64,000 bases of DNA from Eledone cirrhosa. Taxonomy: Eukaryota > Mollusca > Cephalopoda > Octopoda > Eledonidae. Made by a program: the position numbers and the translations under genes. The stretch lies in the NCBI GenBank assembly GCA_964016885.1, contig OZ024742.1, positions 356,908,066-356,972,065 on the forward strand. Reading direction: 5' to 3'. The notes under the pieces were generated by a model that was not told where the DNA came from, did no database searches, and was given only the letters and a program-made list of their open reading frames with translations. The first letter of the stretch is position 1. Each line of letters opens with the position of its first letter. Positions 18,079-28,494 of the stretch are shown here, in pieces.

Positions 18079-18284
18079 CCCTTTAGTATTTACTATTGTA
18101 TTTTTCACGGTAAATACTTCATCTCACATCATTATCCCACATAATATAAAAGCTATGAGATTTTGATATTATCTATTTTGAGAACAATATCTTAACATTG
18201 GTATGAGTGACAGATTACAGCAGGTTTAAACAGAAAGAGGCGAGAGAATTCTGGCCGGATATGGCCGGTTTAAATGCTAAAGGG
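18079..18284. mobile_element. piggyBac-like MITE, copy 1
   Basis: A 206-bp element flanked by TTAA at 18,075-18,078 and 18,285-18,288. Its termini are CCCTTTAGTATT and, at the other end, AATGCTAAAGGG (inverse of CCCTTTAGCATT). A TTAA target duplication plus CCC-starting inverted ends is the piggyBac signature. It has no coding capacity and is related in inverse orientation to 23,815-24,022. Confidence 0.82.
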
Positions 18285-18288
18285 TTAA

Positions 18289-19002
18289 GATAATGACAGT
18301 ACTCTAACAGAGCTGGTAGTAGCCTCGGTCAGATGTGAACAATATACCCTATCTCATACTATCTATTAAGTATTCTAGTCAATTAATCAAGTTCTTGTAG
18401 CTGATTCTTGACTTCCAGCAAAATTGTTGAATTATTGCTTTACAAATCTGTTTCTATTGACTCCAAGACCTTTTTAGTTACACCTCTGTTAACTATTTCT
18501 GCTACCAAGTGAAACCTAATGAAGGACTGGATGCTTGGAAAGGACAGGTGCACTGCCAAGTATTTCTAAGGTCAACTAAAATGCTATGGTAAACAAACAG
18601 TTGAAAATAAACAAGTTGGATCGTTCAAGGCCCTGAGACAACTACACTCTTCATTGCCATTCACCAGCATGAAGGCAACCAATGAACTACTGGGACGTTG
18701 ACAACATTGACAAAGTATTTTAGTAATCAGTTCTAAATACATATGGTTTATATGTGTGTTATTGATATATATATATATGTCTACAGAATGTACTTATAAA
18801 TAGAACGCCCTAGAATCTGGCCCATTTGACTTGAACTCTGTTCTGAACAGGAGACAGATCCAACTGTAAGCTTTTTCTCAGAATTCCTTACACTTTTATA
18901 TATCTGTGCAACAGCTTCAACTATTAAGTTATATGTTGAAGCCATAGTTGTGAAATAATTTGTTAACTTTAAAAATATATGAAAGTATAAAGTAGTAGTG
19001 TT
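18289..19002. other. Non-coding stretch, nothing recognised
   Basis: Ordinary sequence with one short TA run (18,763-18,778). Frames lack known motifs. Confidence 0.55.
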
Positions 19003-19340
19003 AATATGAAGCATTGCACCTTTTTGATTTCCATGTGTCTAACACACGTGGGCATGCCTACAAAGTCAGAAAACAGCACAGCTCCCATGACTTTCGAAAA
19101 CATTTTTTCACACTCAGAGTTGCTGAAGCATGGAACAAACTCCCTGCATCAGTTATTAGCTGTCGAGACATTGCATCCTATAAAACCTCCATGCTTCCTG
19201 AGATTCACCAACACTACACCTGATGTACCCCCTCCAAACACACACACACACTATACATGCACCTTTGATGAGTTGTAGTGCACCTGAGCACTGTACACAA
19301 TAATTTCATTATTATTATTATTTTTTTTTTTATTATTATT
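19003..19340 (+). mobile_element. 5'-truncated CR1/jockey-like LINE
   Basis: Coding end 19,014-19,223, single-copy tail 19,224-19,300 and an ATT/T-rich 3' repeat. Same family as 736-1361 on the other strand, without the tail duplication. Confidence 0.82.
19014..19223 (+). pseudogene. C-terminal LINE ORF2 remnant
   Basis: LFDFHVSNTRGHAYKVRKQ, HSSHDFRKHFFTLRVAEAWN and KLPASVISCRDIASYKTSML parallel the protein encoded at 1036-1361, with a stop shortly after PEIHQHYT. This is a 69-residue remnant with no catalytic part. Confidence 0.8.
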
Positions 19341-19619
19341 ATATGTAATAAATGACTGATAAGTTTCAAAAAGCCTCAAGAATATATAAAATAAGACAAA
19401 AGAAAGTAATGTTTTACCTAGTACAACCTGATATTTGAGGACTATTTGAACCATTTCTACTTCACATTCGAAAAGTGGGTATTAGCCCTGAAATATCATA
19501 AGAAAAAAATATACAGTTCACAATCTGTACATATTAAAGGAATAAAGGCAAAGGAAAGAAGGAAAAAATTAAATAGTGAAATAAAAGCAAAATGGGGAGG
19601 GAGCCATAGACTCTAAACC

Positions 19620-20210
19620 CTAGTTTATGTGGTTTATCTCAGCTCCACCCTGCAGACAAAATGGTAAAGACATTGCTGCAGAGAAGAACTTGCAACAGCC
19701 ACTGCATCAGAAACTCTATGGGAGAGTTTCTTCAGGCAGAATGCACTTCTCAAGATGTTGTGGAGAACAACAAGCAGTTTGGCAACTGAGGACATTAATG
19801 GTCTCAATGGTGGCCAGCATTAAAAGGAAATGGTTGGTGAAATCTTGGTATTTAGCTATCTTCCAATCCTCCACAATATGCATGGCAGCAGTGTTGGATT
19901 TAGACCTTGGGGCTCAGGGCACGTCAGGTTTTGGGGCCCCCTCTTACACAGAAAATTACAATACACAGCAAACCCCCCAATTTCGCATATCAAAGTTAGC
20001 TTGGCACAAGTAATTGGAATTAAAAAGTGACATACAGTTATTAAATTCAACAGTTATATCCATCCTAAAACTAAAAAGCCCAGCTGAGGGCACAAATAAC
20101 TTGCTATGGCTGTTGCTGGTGAGGTCCCCACTGCACAGAGCCTGGGGCAGTTTCCCGCCTTTGCCTCCAATAAAACCGGTTCTGGGTGGAAGAGCCTGCT
20201 TTTGTATTTA
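19620..20210. other. Possible old interspersed repeat, unclassified
   Basis: GC content rises and several short frames appear without known motifs. GTGTTGGATTTAGACCTTGG, followed by GGCCCC blocks (19,892-19,945), looks like interspersed repeat text I have met in other animal genomes, but I cannot assign it. Confidence 0.3.
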
Positions 20211-20712
20211 GAGTTTAAATATACAGTCCCAATAGTTTAAACTCTCCATATAGTCTTGATATTTCTTGACTAAACAACTTTAGTTTTCTCTCTCTATTTA
20301 GGAGAAATAAACTTGAATGTGGCAACGCTTTAGTGGTAAAATACTAGAAATACAGGAAAATAATGAGTTTTTGTTGGCCTACTGAGATAATTCAAAATTT
20401 TCTTGTCACACAAATGAAGTGGAAATCTAAGAATCTTATTGGTTTAAGTCTGGCAATGTTTATTACATGAGAAATCATGGTCAGCAGACAGCAACTTCTT
20501 ATTGTCTTAGGCTAGTTCAATATATTACTAATAGGAAAATGAAATTACAACTATAATAAAACAAAATAACTGTTTATTTATCTTATCTGTTGGTCAAATG
20601 ATAAGTCATAGACTCTTTCCAATTAGACGATTGATTCAACATATCTAACCCAATGAATTTCTACTCTGCTACCATATTGATATTGTCATTTTCTTTACAC
20701 TTTTATTTCTAT
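20211..20712. other. AT-rich non-coding stretch
   Basis: No gene-like frame or repeat homology seen. Confidence 0.55.
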
Positions 20713-20714
20713 GG

Positions 20715-20759
<45 letters not shown>

Positions 20760-20803
20760 AACCCCCTCTCTCTTAACCCCTCTCTCTTCACTCCCTCCCT
20801 TCT

Positions 20804-20841
<38 letters not shown>

Positions 20842-21016
20842 AACCCCCTCTCTCTTAACACCCTCTCTCTTCACTCCCTCTTTTCTCAAACCCTCTCTTC
20901 ATGCTTCTCTCTCCAACCCCTCTCTCTTCAACCCCCTCTCTATTAACCCCCTCTCTCTTAACTCCCTCTCTCTTCACTCCCTCTCTTCTCAAACCCTCTC
21001 TTCACGCCCCCCCCTC
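20713..21016. repeat. (CT)n-derived polypyrimidine tract
   Basis: A pure (CT)21 run at 20,716-20,757, then about 250 bp of CTCTCTTCAACCCCCTCTCT-type units and a second (CT)n at 20,811-20,838. Almost every base is C or T on this strand. Ser/Leu-rich frames here are artefacts. Confidence 0.95.
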
Positions 21017-21139
21017 CACAAATGATAGAGTTAAAAGAATCCTAATGACTCTTTAAGAAAGTAAACCTGTCACTATGGTCATTATTCCAACCAAACCATT
21101 GTCATCATAATGGTTTGTCATGATCAGCCTCTACTCAGG

Positions 21140-21400
21140 GAATTCTCATTTTTCTCTCTTCCTCCTCCTCCCCTTCTCCCTCCACATCCTCATTCCTCCA
21201 CTTTCTCCACTTCCTCTTTCTCCTCTTCCTCTTTTTCTTCCTCTTTTTCTTCCTCTTTCCCTTCCTCCCCCTTCCCCTTTCTCCTCATCTTCCCCCGCCT
21301 CCACTTCTCCACCTTATTCTTTTTCTCCTCTTATTTTTCCTCTTTCCCTTCCTTCTCTACCCGCCCCTCCTCCTCCTCCTCCTCCTCCTCCACCACCCTG
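21140..21400. repeat. Second polypyrimidine tract with (TCC)n
   Basis: TTCCTCC/TTTCTCC-type sequence about 260 bp long, including (CTC)n near 21,368-21,391. Predicted Pro/Ser-rich frames are low-complexity artefacts. Confidence 0.92.
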
Positions 21401-22319
21401 CCTACTCCTCTCATCAACCATATTCTACCCTCATCACACCCTACATTAACAGCTCTGCTCAGTCTTTCTTCTTCAGAATGTCAGTCCCCATCAATTCCCT
21501 TCCTACACATATATTCTATCAGTCACCAACTTGCAACTGTTATAGAAGTGTTATAACCACACCAACCTTACTGTCTTGGAAGGTTAAATCAATAATTCTT
21601 GCAGTCAAAGGCAAAGTGTTAACTGTGAGATTCATGTAACCTGTTTGGCTTTTTCAATAGTGTGCCTAAATAAAAAGTGCCTGGTTATTTTTTTAGTATT
21701 GCAGCCCACTTTATGATGAACCTTGTCTCATGTGGCCCAAGGTTGACTCATTTTCCTCACCTCTTCCTCTCATCAAGCATATTGTATCATATGATTCTCT
21801 GCTCAAAATATGTTGCCCATGCTTGCTGTAGACATACGTTCAACATCATTTCTTGTCTTAGCAATAGCATATTTATTTATTCTGCTCCAGTCCTACATCT
21901 TCAAAGCTTAGCACTTATCTAGCATTCAAATATGGTCTTATCAAATGTAAGAGGGAACTTTGGAGAGTTTTATGTTAAAAGATCAGCCAATGCCATATGC
22001 TACAATGGTTTCATTGCCTGGTGTACATTGTTAAAGACATGTCACAAAGGAAGTGTTTTAGTTTACATAGATGTTAAGCAGGAATATTATCAGGGGAGGT
22101 TATGCTTCTGAAATGATACACTGATTTCTCTCTATCCTTTATCCCAAACCTGAACAGTTGATATTTGTTAGCTGCATACATATATTTATTCTTTTTAGGT
22201 TCTCATTGATAAGTTTAAAATTTGGAAAAGAATCATGCCTACAGTAGATTGAAATCTATAATTTCTAAATGTGTATAAAAATTTCAAAATAACTTTTTCA
22301 TCAATGTTGGTATAGTCAC
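21401..22319. other. Non-coding stretch, nothing recognised
   Basis: Ordinary sequence without motif-bearing frames or similarity to the rest of the window. Confidence 0.55.
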
Positions 22320-22345
22320 CTCCCTCTCTCTCTCTCTCTTATAAG

Positions 22346-22541
22346 CATATGGGAGCCCATGCGCTGGCCACCCTGCAGCCTCGGTGGATAGAAAGGAGAA
22401 AAGGTTTCGCCAGAGGATGGTGACAGAGATATGTCAGAAGAGCCATTCCAGCTTGCAAGGTTCACGCCTGCAGGTAGCTAACTCTGTGCCGATAGTCGTG
22501 AGTAGAGAGGTGGCCCTAGGGCCAAAGACACCATGGCAAAA
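22346..22541 (+). other. Candidate exon or unknown GC-rich island
   Basis: A GC-rich island in AT-rich DNA. It is preceded by a CT run ending TTATAAG (acceptor-like, AG at 22,344-22,345) and followed by GGGTAAGTT (donor-like). One frame is open from 22,345 to a TAG beyond the donor, about 68 codons, including KEKRFRQRMVTEICQKSH and VVSREVALGPKTPWQKG. I do not recognise the protein. It could equally be an unfamiliar repeat. Confidence 0.3.
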
Positions 22542-22542
22542 G

Positions 22543-23532
22543 GGTAAGTTGTAGCAATTCTTACTTCTATCAAGAACACCGTATAAGAATGTATAGGTAT
22601 GTTTTTATATATCTTCTACTCAAACATTTAGATCTTGGAGATATTAACTTGTAACCTAGATTCACAGCTACATTTCCATACACAGAAACACTAGAAAAAC
22701 TTATTGATGGGTTTAACCATTATATAATATGTCATAAGATAACTCTCCTAATTGTATGTGCTTTGAATATTGTGATAAAATCTCCATCAAAATCGTGAAG
22801 AACGAAGAATCTTAATATAAATATCTGATGCACTCCAATACTCATATCAAATTCAGAATCAGACATTTTGTTCCCCAAAACAACAACTAGAAGTAATTAG
22901 AATTAAAGAGACGACCTACTCTTTAGCATTTGATAGCATGCAATTGATTTGAAGATAAATAGAATTATTTTTATCATTATATCCGAATTGTACTAACTAT
23001 TTAAAATGTCTCTAAAGTGCATGTTTGCAGTTCACTAAAAATCTTCTAAAGAAAACGAAAGAAAAAAAATCTATTCACAGAAATTCAGGTTATTTTTTTT
23101 ATATCTCCAAATATTTTGTTTAAAAGCTGAAGTTTATTTCCATTGTATGAGATTGGAATTGTTTGCTCAAATAAACAGAGTGTGAATATGCTGAGATGGG
23201 TGTGCATGAGATAGACACATTGCCAATTTAATATGTTAATGAATTAAGTCAGAAGAAATTCAGTTAATTAAAATGTTAATTATTTATTGTGAGAAACAGA
23301 GAGCTTTTCACAGCTGGTATCCTAATCAACTTCAGTCAATGCTTCTATGATGAAATATTGTAGTTAAAGACGGACTGTATTTAGATTGGGATTGTATGTT
23401 TAAAATTATGTGAAATATGTTTAAATAAGTGTGAATATATCTTACTTGTTATCATCTTATCTTTTTCTGTGTATCAAAATAAATTAATATAGTTTTATAG
23501 ATTTTATGAAAAGTTTAAATAGCTCAATCTAA
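22543..23532. other. AT-rich intergenic or intronic DNA
   Basis: No genes or repeats recognised. Short CT-rich tracts follow at 23,533-23,602. Confidence 0.55.
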
Positions 23533-23814
23533 TGATCTCTCTCTCTTTCTTTCTTTTTTTGTCTGTCATTCTGCCTCTTTCTCTCTCTTTCTTTCTCTCT
23601 CAAGACACCTTTTGTTGTGTAAATTTTTTTATCAAAGAGAAATTTAAAATTCTGTGTATTTTCTGATATAAAAATTAATAACTTCCGAGTTTTTTAATAT
23701 TGATTATTCCTTTCCTTCATATCCGAGATATTATTTTACAGTTCAGTGTTTTCATACTACTCAATTAAGAATTACGAGTAGAATTTATTTTTATTCAGAT
23801 AAGTAAAGCATTAA

Positions 23815-24022
23815 CCCTTTAGCATTTAAACCGGCGATATCCAGCCACAATTCTCCCATTCCTTTCTGTTCTAATTTGTCATAACTGGCCACTCATACTG
23901 ATGTTAAGGTATTGTTTTCAAAATAAATAATATCAAAATCTCATAGATTCGATATTAAGTGAGATAAAGCCTTTACTATGAAAATATGATAATAAATAGA
24001 GTAATGCAAATGCTATAAAGTG
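23815..24022. mobile_element. piggyBac-like MITE, copy 2 (inverse orientation)
   Basis: 208 bp between TTAA at 23,811-23,814 and TTAA at 24,023-24,026. It starts CCCTTTAGCATTTAAACCGG, and its interior (ATATCAAAATCTCATAG, AAAATAAATAATATC) is the reverse complement of matching blocks in copy 1. The right terminus has decayed (ATAAAGTG). Confidence 0.82.
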
Positions 24023-24221
24023 TTAAAGTAACAGAAAGAAATTCAACAAAACTTGTTTAAACCTGTGACTTCCAAACTTCTGAATGATTTGCAGCCTTTA
24101 TAATGGTGTCCTGGAACAAATCTGAAAATCAAATCAAATCATATATTCAAAACATAATATTGTGTCTGTAAATCTATCTTTTATGACTATCAACTTTTAT
24201 GTCACACAAATATGTAAATGT

Positions 24222-24665
24222 ACCCAAGAAGACCCGGGATGAGGTGATAAAAGCCAACCATACCTTAATTACACCTCTCAAAGGAGATGAAACGTGACTG
24301 TGACCTCTGGCATCACACAGTAATACAGAAGACCTGACCCCTCACGCGTACAAGCTGAAGCTGAAGAATATAGACAATATGCCCCCACACCCTCCCACTA
24401 CAAAGTGGTTGTGGAGGTGTCACGACAAAAAAGCACCCAGCCCACACTGTAAAGTGGACGTGTAGGCGCCACGGAAAAAGAACTCGCAGCACTCACTGTA
24501 AATGAGATTGGTGTTAGGAAGGGCATCCAGCTGTAGAAATCAAGCCAGAATCAGTTCCCGTATGAGCAAGGCAAGGTCAGCCGACCAGACACTGCCCACA
24601 ACAGGACAACCCGTCTAACCCATGCTAACGTGGAAGAACGGACATAAAACGGTGATGATGATGAC
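24222..24665 (+). mobile_element. 5'-truncated LINE tail with two tandem satellite-like units
   Basis: Begins in the coding C-terminus (PKKTRDEVIKA, from CCCAAGAAGACCCGGGATGA). The 3' UTR contains CACT-AAAGTGG boundaries at 24,396 and 24,445 and a third CACTGTAAATGAG at 24,494, that is, two units of 49 bp. The GGTGTTAGGAAGGGCATCC tail and a GATGATGATG end follow. Confidence 0.87.
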
Positions 24666-24721
24666 TTCCAATGATCATATGGGACATAGGTGATAAACAT
24701 TCATCTATATATATATACATA

Positions 24722-24938
24722 TCATCATCATCACCATTTTACATCCGCTTTTCCCTGCTTGCCAGGGTGGGACGGGTCCTATTCAGCATCTCTCTACTTG
24801 TCACGGTCCTTCGTCATCTCCTCTGTGAGCTTCAGCAATCTGAGGTCTGCTCTCACCACCTCTGCCCATGTTTTCCGTGGTCTTCCTCTACTGCGTCTTC
24901 CTTCAACTGGGAATTCTTGGCACTTCTCATATATATAA
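24722..24938 (-). mobile_element. LINE 3' end, minus strand
   Basis: Read in reverse, coding text GRPRKTWAEVVRADLRLLKL and TEEMTKDRDK gives way to CCTGGCAAGCAGGGAAAAGC and a GATGATGATGAT end at 24,722. This is a C-terminal LINE ORF2 relic with an early stop, with the 3' tail variant seen in the SINE at 15,972. Confidence 0.8.
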
Positions 24939-25080
24939 TTATAAAATTATTCATTCTGTCAGATTAAGAAAAAGATCTTTAAATGAACTTCTGTGCATTT
25001 CTGCCTTCACCTTTCAACTATAACCTTTGTTTTGTATGGAATTTACCCCTTTTCAACTATATATATAAGTATATATATAT

Positions 25081-25120
25081 ATCATCGTTTAACCTCCATT
25101 TTCCACACTAACATGTAACA
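25081..25120 (-). mobile_element. Short LINE/SINE tail fragment
   Basis: ATCATCGTTTAACCTCCATT followed by TTCCACACTAACATG is the reverse of the CATGCTAGCATG-GGACGTAAAACGATGAT terminal tail. Only about 40 bp is preserved. The rest of 24,939-25,528 is otherwise unrecognised. Confidence 0.6.
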
Positions 25121-25528
25121 CACTAATCTCTTAGTCATTCTACCTGGATTTCTATGCTATATATCTCGCACCAATATTTTCATTAATTTACTAGTTTCAA
25201 TCAATCAATAGCAGCCATGTTGGAGTTCAACTTTAATGGGATTTAGTTGATCATATTTAACCCAGGACTTATTTTTACAAGTCTGGTAGTTAATTGATCA
25301 CTTTTTATTGAATTGCTAAGTTACAGAACATAAAAACGCACACATGCACGCATGCACACATTTCCTGGAGAGAAAGGTAGAAGTGACTTTGAGGCTTCAG
25401 TGACTGCCTCAGGAATACATCAAAACTTCCAAATGCCATTTTTTTCTTCAGAAAATAATTCATCTGCTTTGGAACCATGTTTCTTTTCAAGCAGGCCTTT
25501 TTCTCTAACTTACATCCTAAAGACAAAT

Positions 25529-25735
25529 AATCATCATCACTGTTTAATGTCCATGTTCTACACTAGCATGGGTAGGACAGGTTGTCCCATTGTGAGAGGT
25601 CCAGCTCATAGAACTGTGTATTGCTCCCACAGAACTGATTTTGTCTTAGACTCTACAGCTGGATGCCCTTTCTAACACTAACACCATTTACATTGTATGC
25701 TGGGTGCTTTTTGTCATGACACCTACATTACCACT
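25529..25735 (-). mobile_element. LINE/SINE tail from which the satellite array departs
   Basis: A terminal ATCATCATC tract, GTTTAATGTCCATGTTCTAC, ACTAGCATGGGTAGGACAGG, then ACAGCTGGATGCCCTTTCTA (reverse of the GGAAGGGCATCCAGCTGT core). At 25,688 it enters a 48-bp unit still close to the LINE version (GCTGGGTGCTTTTTGTCATG). The next unit (25,736) is already of satellite type. The upstream part of the retroelement is not seen; the array replaces it. Confidence 0.88.
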
Positions 25736-28365
25736 TTACAGTGTGGGCTGAGTACTTTTAGTTGTGACACTTACATGACCATTTTATAGTGGGGGCTGAG
25801 TACTTTTAGTTGTGACACCTACATGACCACTTTACAGTGTGGACTGAGTACTTTTAGTTGTGACACTTGCATGACCACTTTATAGTGTGGGCTGAGTACT
25901 TTTAGTTGTGACACATACATGACCACTTTACAGTGTGTACTGAGTACTTTTAGTTGTGATACTTACATGACCACTTTACAGTGTGGACTGAGTACTTTTA
26001 GTTGTGACACTTACATGACCACTTTACAGTGTGGACTGAGTACTTTTAGTTGTGACACTTACATGACCACTTTACAGTGTGGACTGAGTACTTTTAGTTG
26101 TGACACTTACATGACCACTTTACAGTGTGGACTGAGTACTTTTAGTTGTGACACTTACATGACCACTTTACAGTGTGGACTGAGTACTTTTAGTTGTGAC
26201 ACTTACATGACCACTTTACAGTGTGGGCTGAGTACTTTTAGTTGTGATACCTACATGACCACTTTACAGTGTGGACAGAGTACTTTTAGTTGTGACACTT
26301 ACATGACCACTTTACAGTGTGGACTGAGTACTTTTAGTTGTGACACTTACATGATCACTTTACAGTGTGGGCTGAGTACTTTTAGTTGTGACACTTACAT
26401 GACCACTTTATAGTGTGGACTGAGTACATTGAGTTGTGACACCTACATGACCACTTTACATTGTGGACTGAGTACATTTAGTTGTGACACCTACATGACC
26501 ACTTTACAGTGTGGACTGAGTACTTTTAGTTGTGACACCTACATGACCACTTTACAGTGTGGGCTGAGTACTTTTAGTTGTGACACTTACATGACTACTT
26601 TACAGTGTGGACTGAGTACATTTAGTTGTGACACCTACATGACCACTTTACAGTGTGGACTAAGTACTTTTAGTTGTGACACTTACATGACCACTTTACA
26701 GTGTGGCCTGAGTACTATTAGTTGTGACACTTACATGACCAATTTACAGTGTGGACTGAGTACTTTTAGTTATGACACCTACATGACCACTTTACAGTGT
26801 GGACTGAGTACTTTTAGTTGTGACACTTACATGACCACTTTACAGTGTGGACTAAGTACTTTTAGTTGTGACACTTATATGACCACTTTACAGTATGAAC
26901 TGAGTACTTTAAGTTGCAACACTTACATGACCACTTTAGAGTGTGGACTGAGTACTTTTAGTTGCGACACTTACATGACCAGTTTACAGTGTGGACTGAG
27001 TACTTTTAGTTGTGACACTTACATGACCACTATACAGTGTGAACTAAGTACTTTTAGTTGTGACACTTACATGACCACTTTACAGTTTGGACTGAGTACT
27101 TTTAATTTCTGACACTTACATGACCACTTTACAGAGTGGACTGAGTACATTTAGTTGTGACACTTACATGACCACTTTACAGTGTGGGCTGAGTACTTTT
27201 AGTTGTGACACTTACATGACCATTTTATAGTGGGGGCTGAGTACTTTTAGTTGTGACACCTACATGACCACTTTACAGTGTGGACTGAGTACTTTTAGTT
27301 GTGACACTTGCATGACCACTTTATAGTGTGGGCTGAGTACTTTTAGTTGTGACACATACATGACCACTTTACAGTGTGTACTGAGTACTTTTAGTTGTGA
27401 TACTTACATGACCACTTTATAGTGTGGACTGAGTACTTTTAGTTGTGACACTTACATGACCACTTTACAGTGTGGACTGAGTACTTTTAGTTGTGACACT
27501 TACATGACCACTTTACAGTGTGGACTGAGTACTTTTAGTTGTGACACTTACATGACCACTTTACAGTGTGGACTGAGTACTTTTAGTTGTGACACTTACA
27601 TGACCACTTTACAGTGTGGGCTGAGTACTTTTAGTTGTGATACCTACATGACCACTTTACAGTGTGGACAGAGTACTTTTAGTTGTGACACTTACATGAC
27701 CACTTTACAGTGTGGACTGAGTACTTTTAGTTGTGACACTTACATGATCACTTTACAGTGTGGGCTGAGTACTTTTAGTTGTGACACTTACATGACCACT
27801 TTATAGTGTGGACTGAGTACATTGAGTTGTGACACCTACATGACCACTTTACAGTGTGGACTGAGTACATTTAGTTGTGACACCTACATGACCACTTTAC
27901 AGTGTGGACTAAGTACTTTTAGTTGTGACACTTACATGACCACTTTACAGTGTGGCCTGAGTACTATTAGTTGTGACACTTACATGACCAATTTACAGTG
28001 TGGACTGAGTACTTTTAGTTGTGACACCTACATGACCACTTTACAGTGTGGACTGAGTACTTTTAGTTGTGACACTTACATGACCACTTTACAGTGTGGA
28101 CTAAGTACTTTTAGTTGTGACACTTACATGACCACTTTACAGTATGGACTGAGTACTTTAAGTTGCAACACTTACATGACCACTTTAGAGTGTGGACTGA
28201 GTACTTTTAGTTGCGACACTTACATGACCAGTTTACAGTGTGGACTGAGTACTTTTAGTTGTGACACTTACATGACCACTTTACAGTGTGAACTAAGTAC
28301 TTTTAGTTGTGACACTTACATGACCACTTTACAGTTTGGACTGAGTACTTTTAATTTCTGACACT
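25734..28365. repeat. Array domain A: segmental repeat with 1,441-bp offset
   Basis: 25,781 (ATTTTATAGTGGGGG) recurs at 27,222, and the GTGTGTACTGAG variant at 25,930 recurs at 27,371. Later landmarks drift to offsets of 1,393 and then 1,249 bp, meaning the second copy has lost four whole monomers (192 bp). The frame-breaking TTTAATTTCTGACAC occurs once in each copy (about 27,101 and 28,350). Confidence 0.85.
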
Positions 28366-28494
28366 TACATGACCACTTTACAGAATGGACTGAGTACATT
28401 TAGTTGTGATACGTACTTGACCACTTTACAGTGTGGACTGGGTACTTTTAGTTGTGACACCTACATGACCACTTTACAGTGTGAACTGAGTAAT

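Noticed and set aside
20653..21556. Ser/Leu/Pro-rich proteins
   Set aside because: Low-complexity C/T tracts read in several frames equally well.
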